From: Inia geoffrensis
Lineage: Eukaryota > Chordata > Mammalia > Artiodactyla > Iniidae
Reading direction: 5' to 3'
Length of the DNA: 64,000 bases
NCBI GenBank assembly: GCA_036417435.1
Contig: CM070899.1
Coordinates: forward strand, 69,415,001 to 69,479,000
How positions within the stretch are numbered: position 1 is the first letter of the stretch; each line of letters opens with the position of its first letter. Shown here in pieces: positions 63,695 to 64,000 of the stretch. The notes beneath the pieces were generated by a model. The model saw only the letters and a list, made by a program, of their open reading frames with translations, searched no databases and was not told the DNA's origin. Both the position numbers and the translations under genes were made by a program.

Positions 63695-64000
63695 AAAAGA
63701 AAAATAATAGAGGAGCAGGGCATTTACTCCTCCAGATATCAAAACATACTATACACGTACATAATTAAACAATGTGATTTTAACTTGTAGAAGGCAGATC
63801 AGTAGAAAAATATAGTCAAGAAGAGACATATTTGTGTAGGAAAATTTAGTTTAATTTTGAATCAATAGAAAAAGAATTGATTATACAATAGGTGATGTTG
63901 GAACAATTGGGTATCCACTTAAAAAATAAATTTAAACAGTCAAGAGCTAAGAAGCAAATCTTTAAACCTTAGGTAAAGCCTTCTGAAGTGTGACACAAAA
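63695..64000 (+). mobile_element. Further old L1 ORF2 piece, sense, runs off window
   Basis: 'CAGATATCAAAACATACTAT... GATCAGTAGAAAAATATAGT... AGGTGATGTTGGAACAATTG' corresponds to the late ORF2 region. This lies upstream of what has already been passed, so it is a new fragment and not a continuation. Confidence 0.65.

Overview
This is a mammalian nuclear window, almost certainly from a cetacean (whale, dolphin or porpoise). It carries ten copies of the tRNA-Glu-derived CHR-type SINE, in the two architectures typical of cetacean genomes, and shows none of the Bov-A/Bov-B repeats that would be expected in a ruminant. Most of the DNA is AT-rich intron and old interspersed repeats. There is no bacterial, plasmid or phage feature and no CRISPR array.

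Only one protein-coding segment is supported. It is a 139-nt internal exon on the + strand at 35247-35385 that encodes 46 residues of protein kinase D1 (PRKD1), matching exon 2. It encodes part of the N-terminal ubiquitin-like dimerisation domain and includes the tyrosine equivalent to human Tyr95. Everything to its left is the 3' part of intron 1, and everything to its right is the 5' part of intron 2. The exon has a clean AG acceptor and a GT donor whose intronic side is weak.

Layout. 1-9.4 kb: truncated SINE, antisense L1, MIR with a nested SINE, sense L2 and an MLT1A-like MaLR LTR. 9.4-12 kb: ancient sense L1. 12-16 kb: unassigned DNA, then a head-to-head SINE pair. 16.4-20.7 kb: an L1 tail that carries a 3' transduction, then a run of antisense L2 fragments. 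20.7-29.9 kb: long repeat-poor intron with a candidate regulatory stretch. 29.9-33.5 kb: scrambled mosaic of old L1 fragments. 33.5-37.3 kb: PRKD1 exon 2 and flanks. 37.3-38.3 kb: tail-to-tail SINE pair. 39.06-45.06 kb: near-full-length but broken L1 with an intact 13-bp target-site duplication and a nested SINE. 45-59 kb: MIRs, L2s, SINEs, microsatellites, a hAT-like MITE, an MLT2-like solo LTR and an L1 piece. 60-64 kb: an ancient L1 interrupted by a SINE, a MER5A-like element and a second MLT2-like LTR.

I found no undescribed biological system. The observations most worth a follow-up are the L1 3' transduction at 16.67-16.94 kb, the inverted SINE pairs, the weak PRKD1 exon-2 donor, the dated nesting of repeats at 60-63.7 kb, and the repeat-poor intron-1 segment as a possible long-range enhancer. 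Repeat family names come from recognition of consensus features, not from a database search, so boundaries are approximate unless a target-site duplication is quoted.
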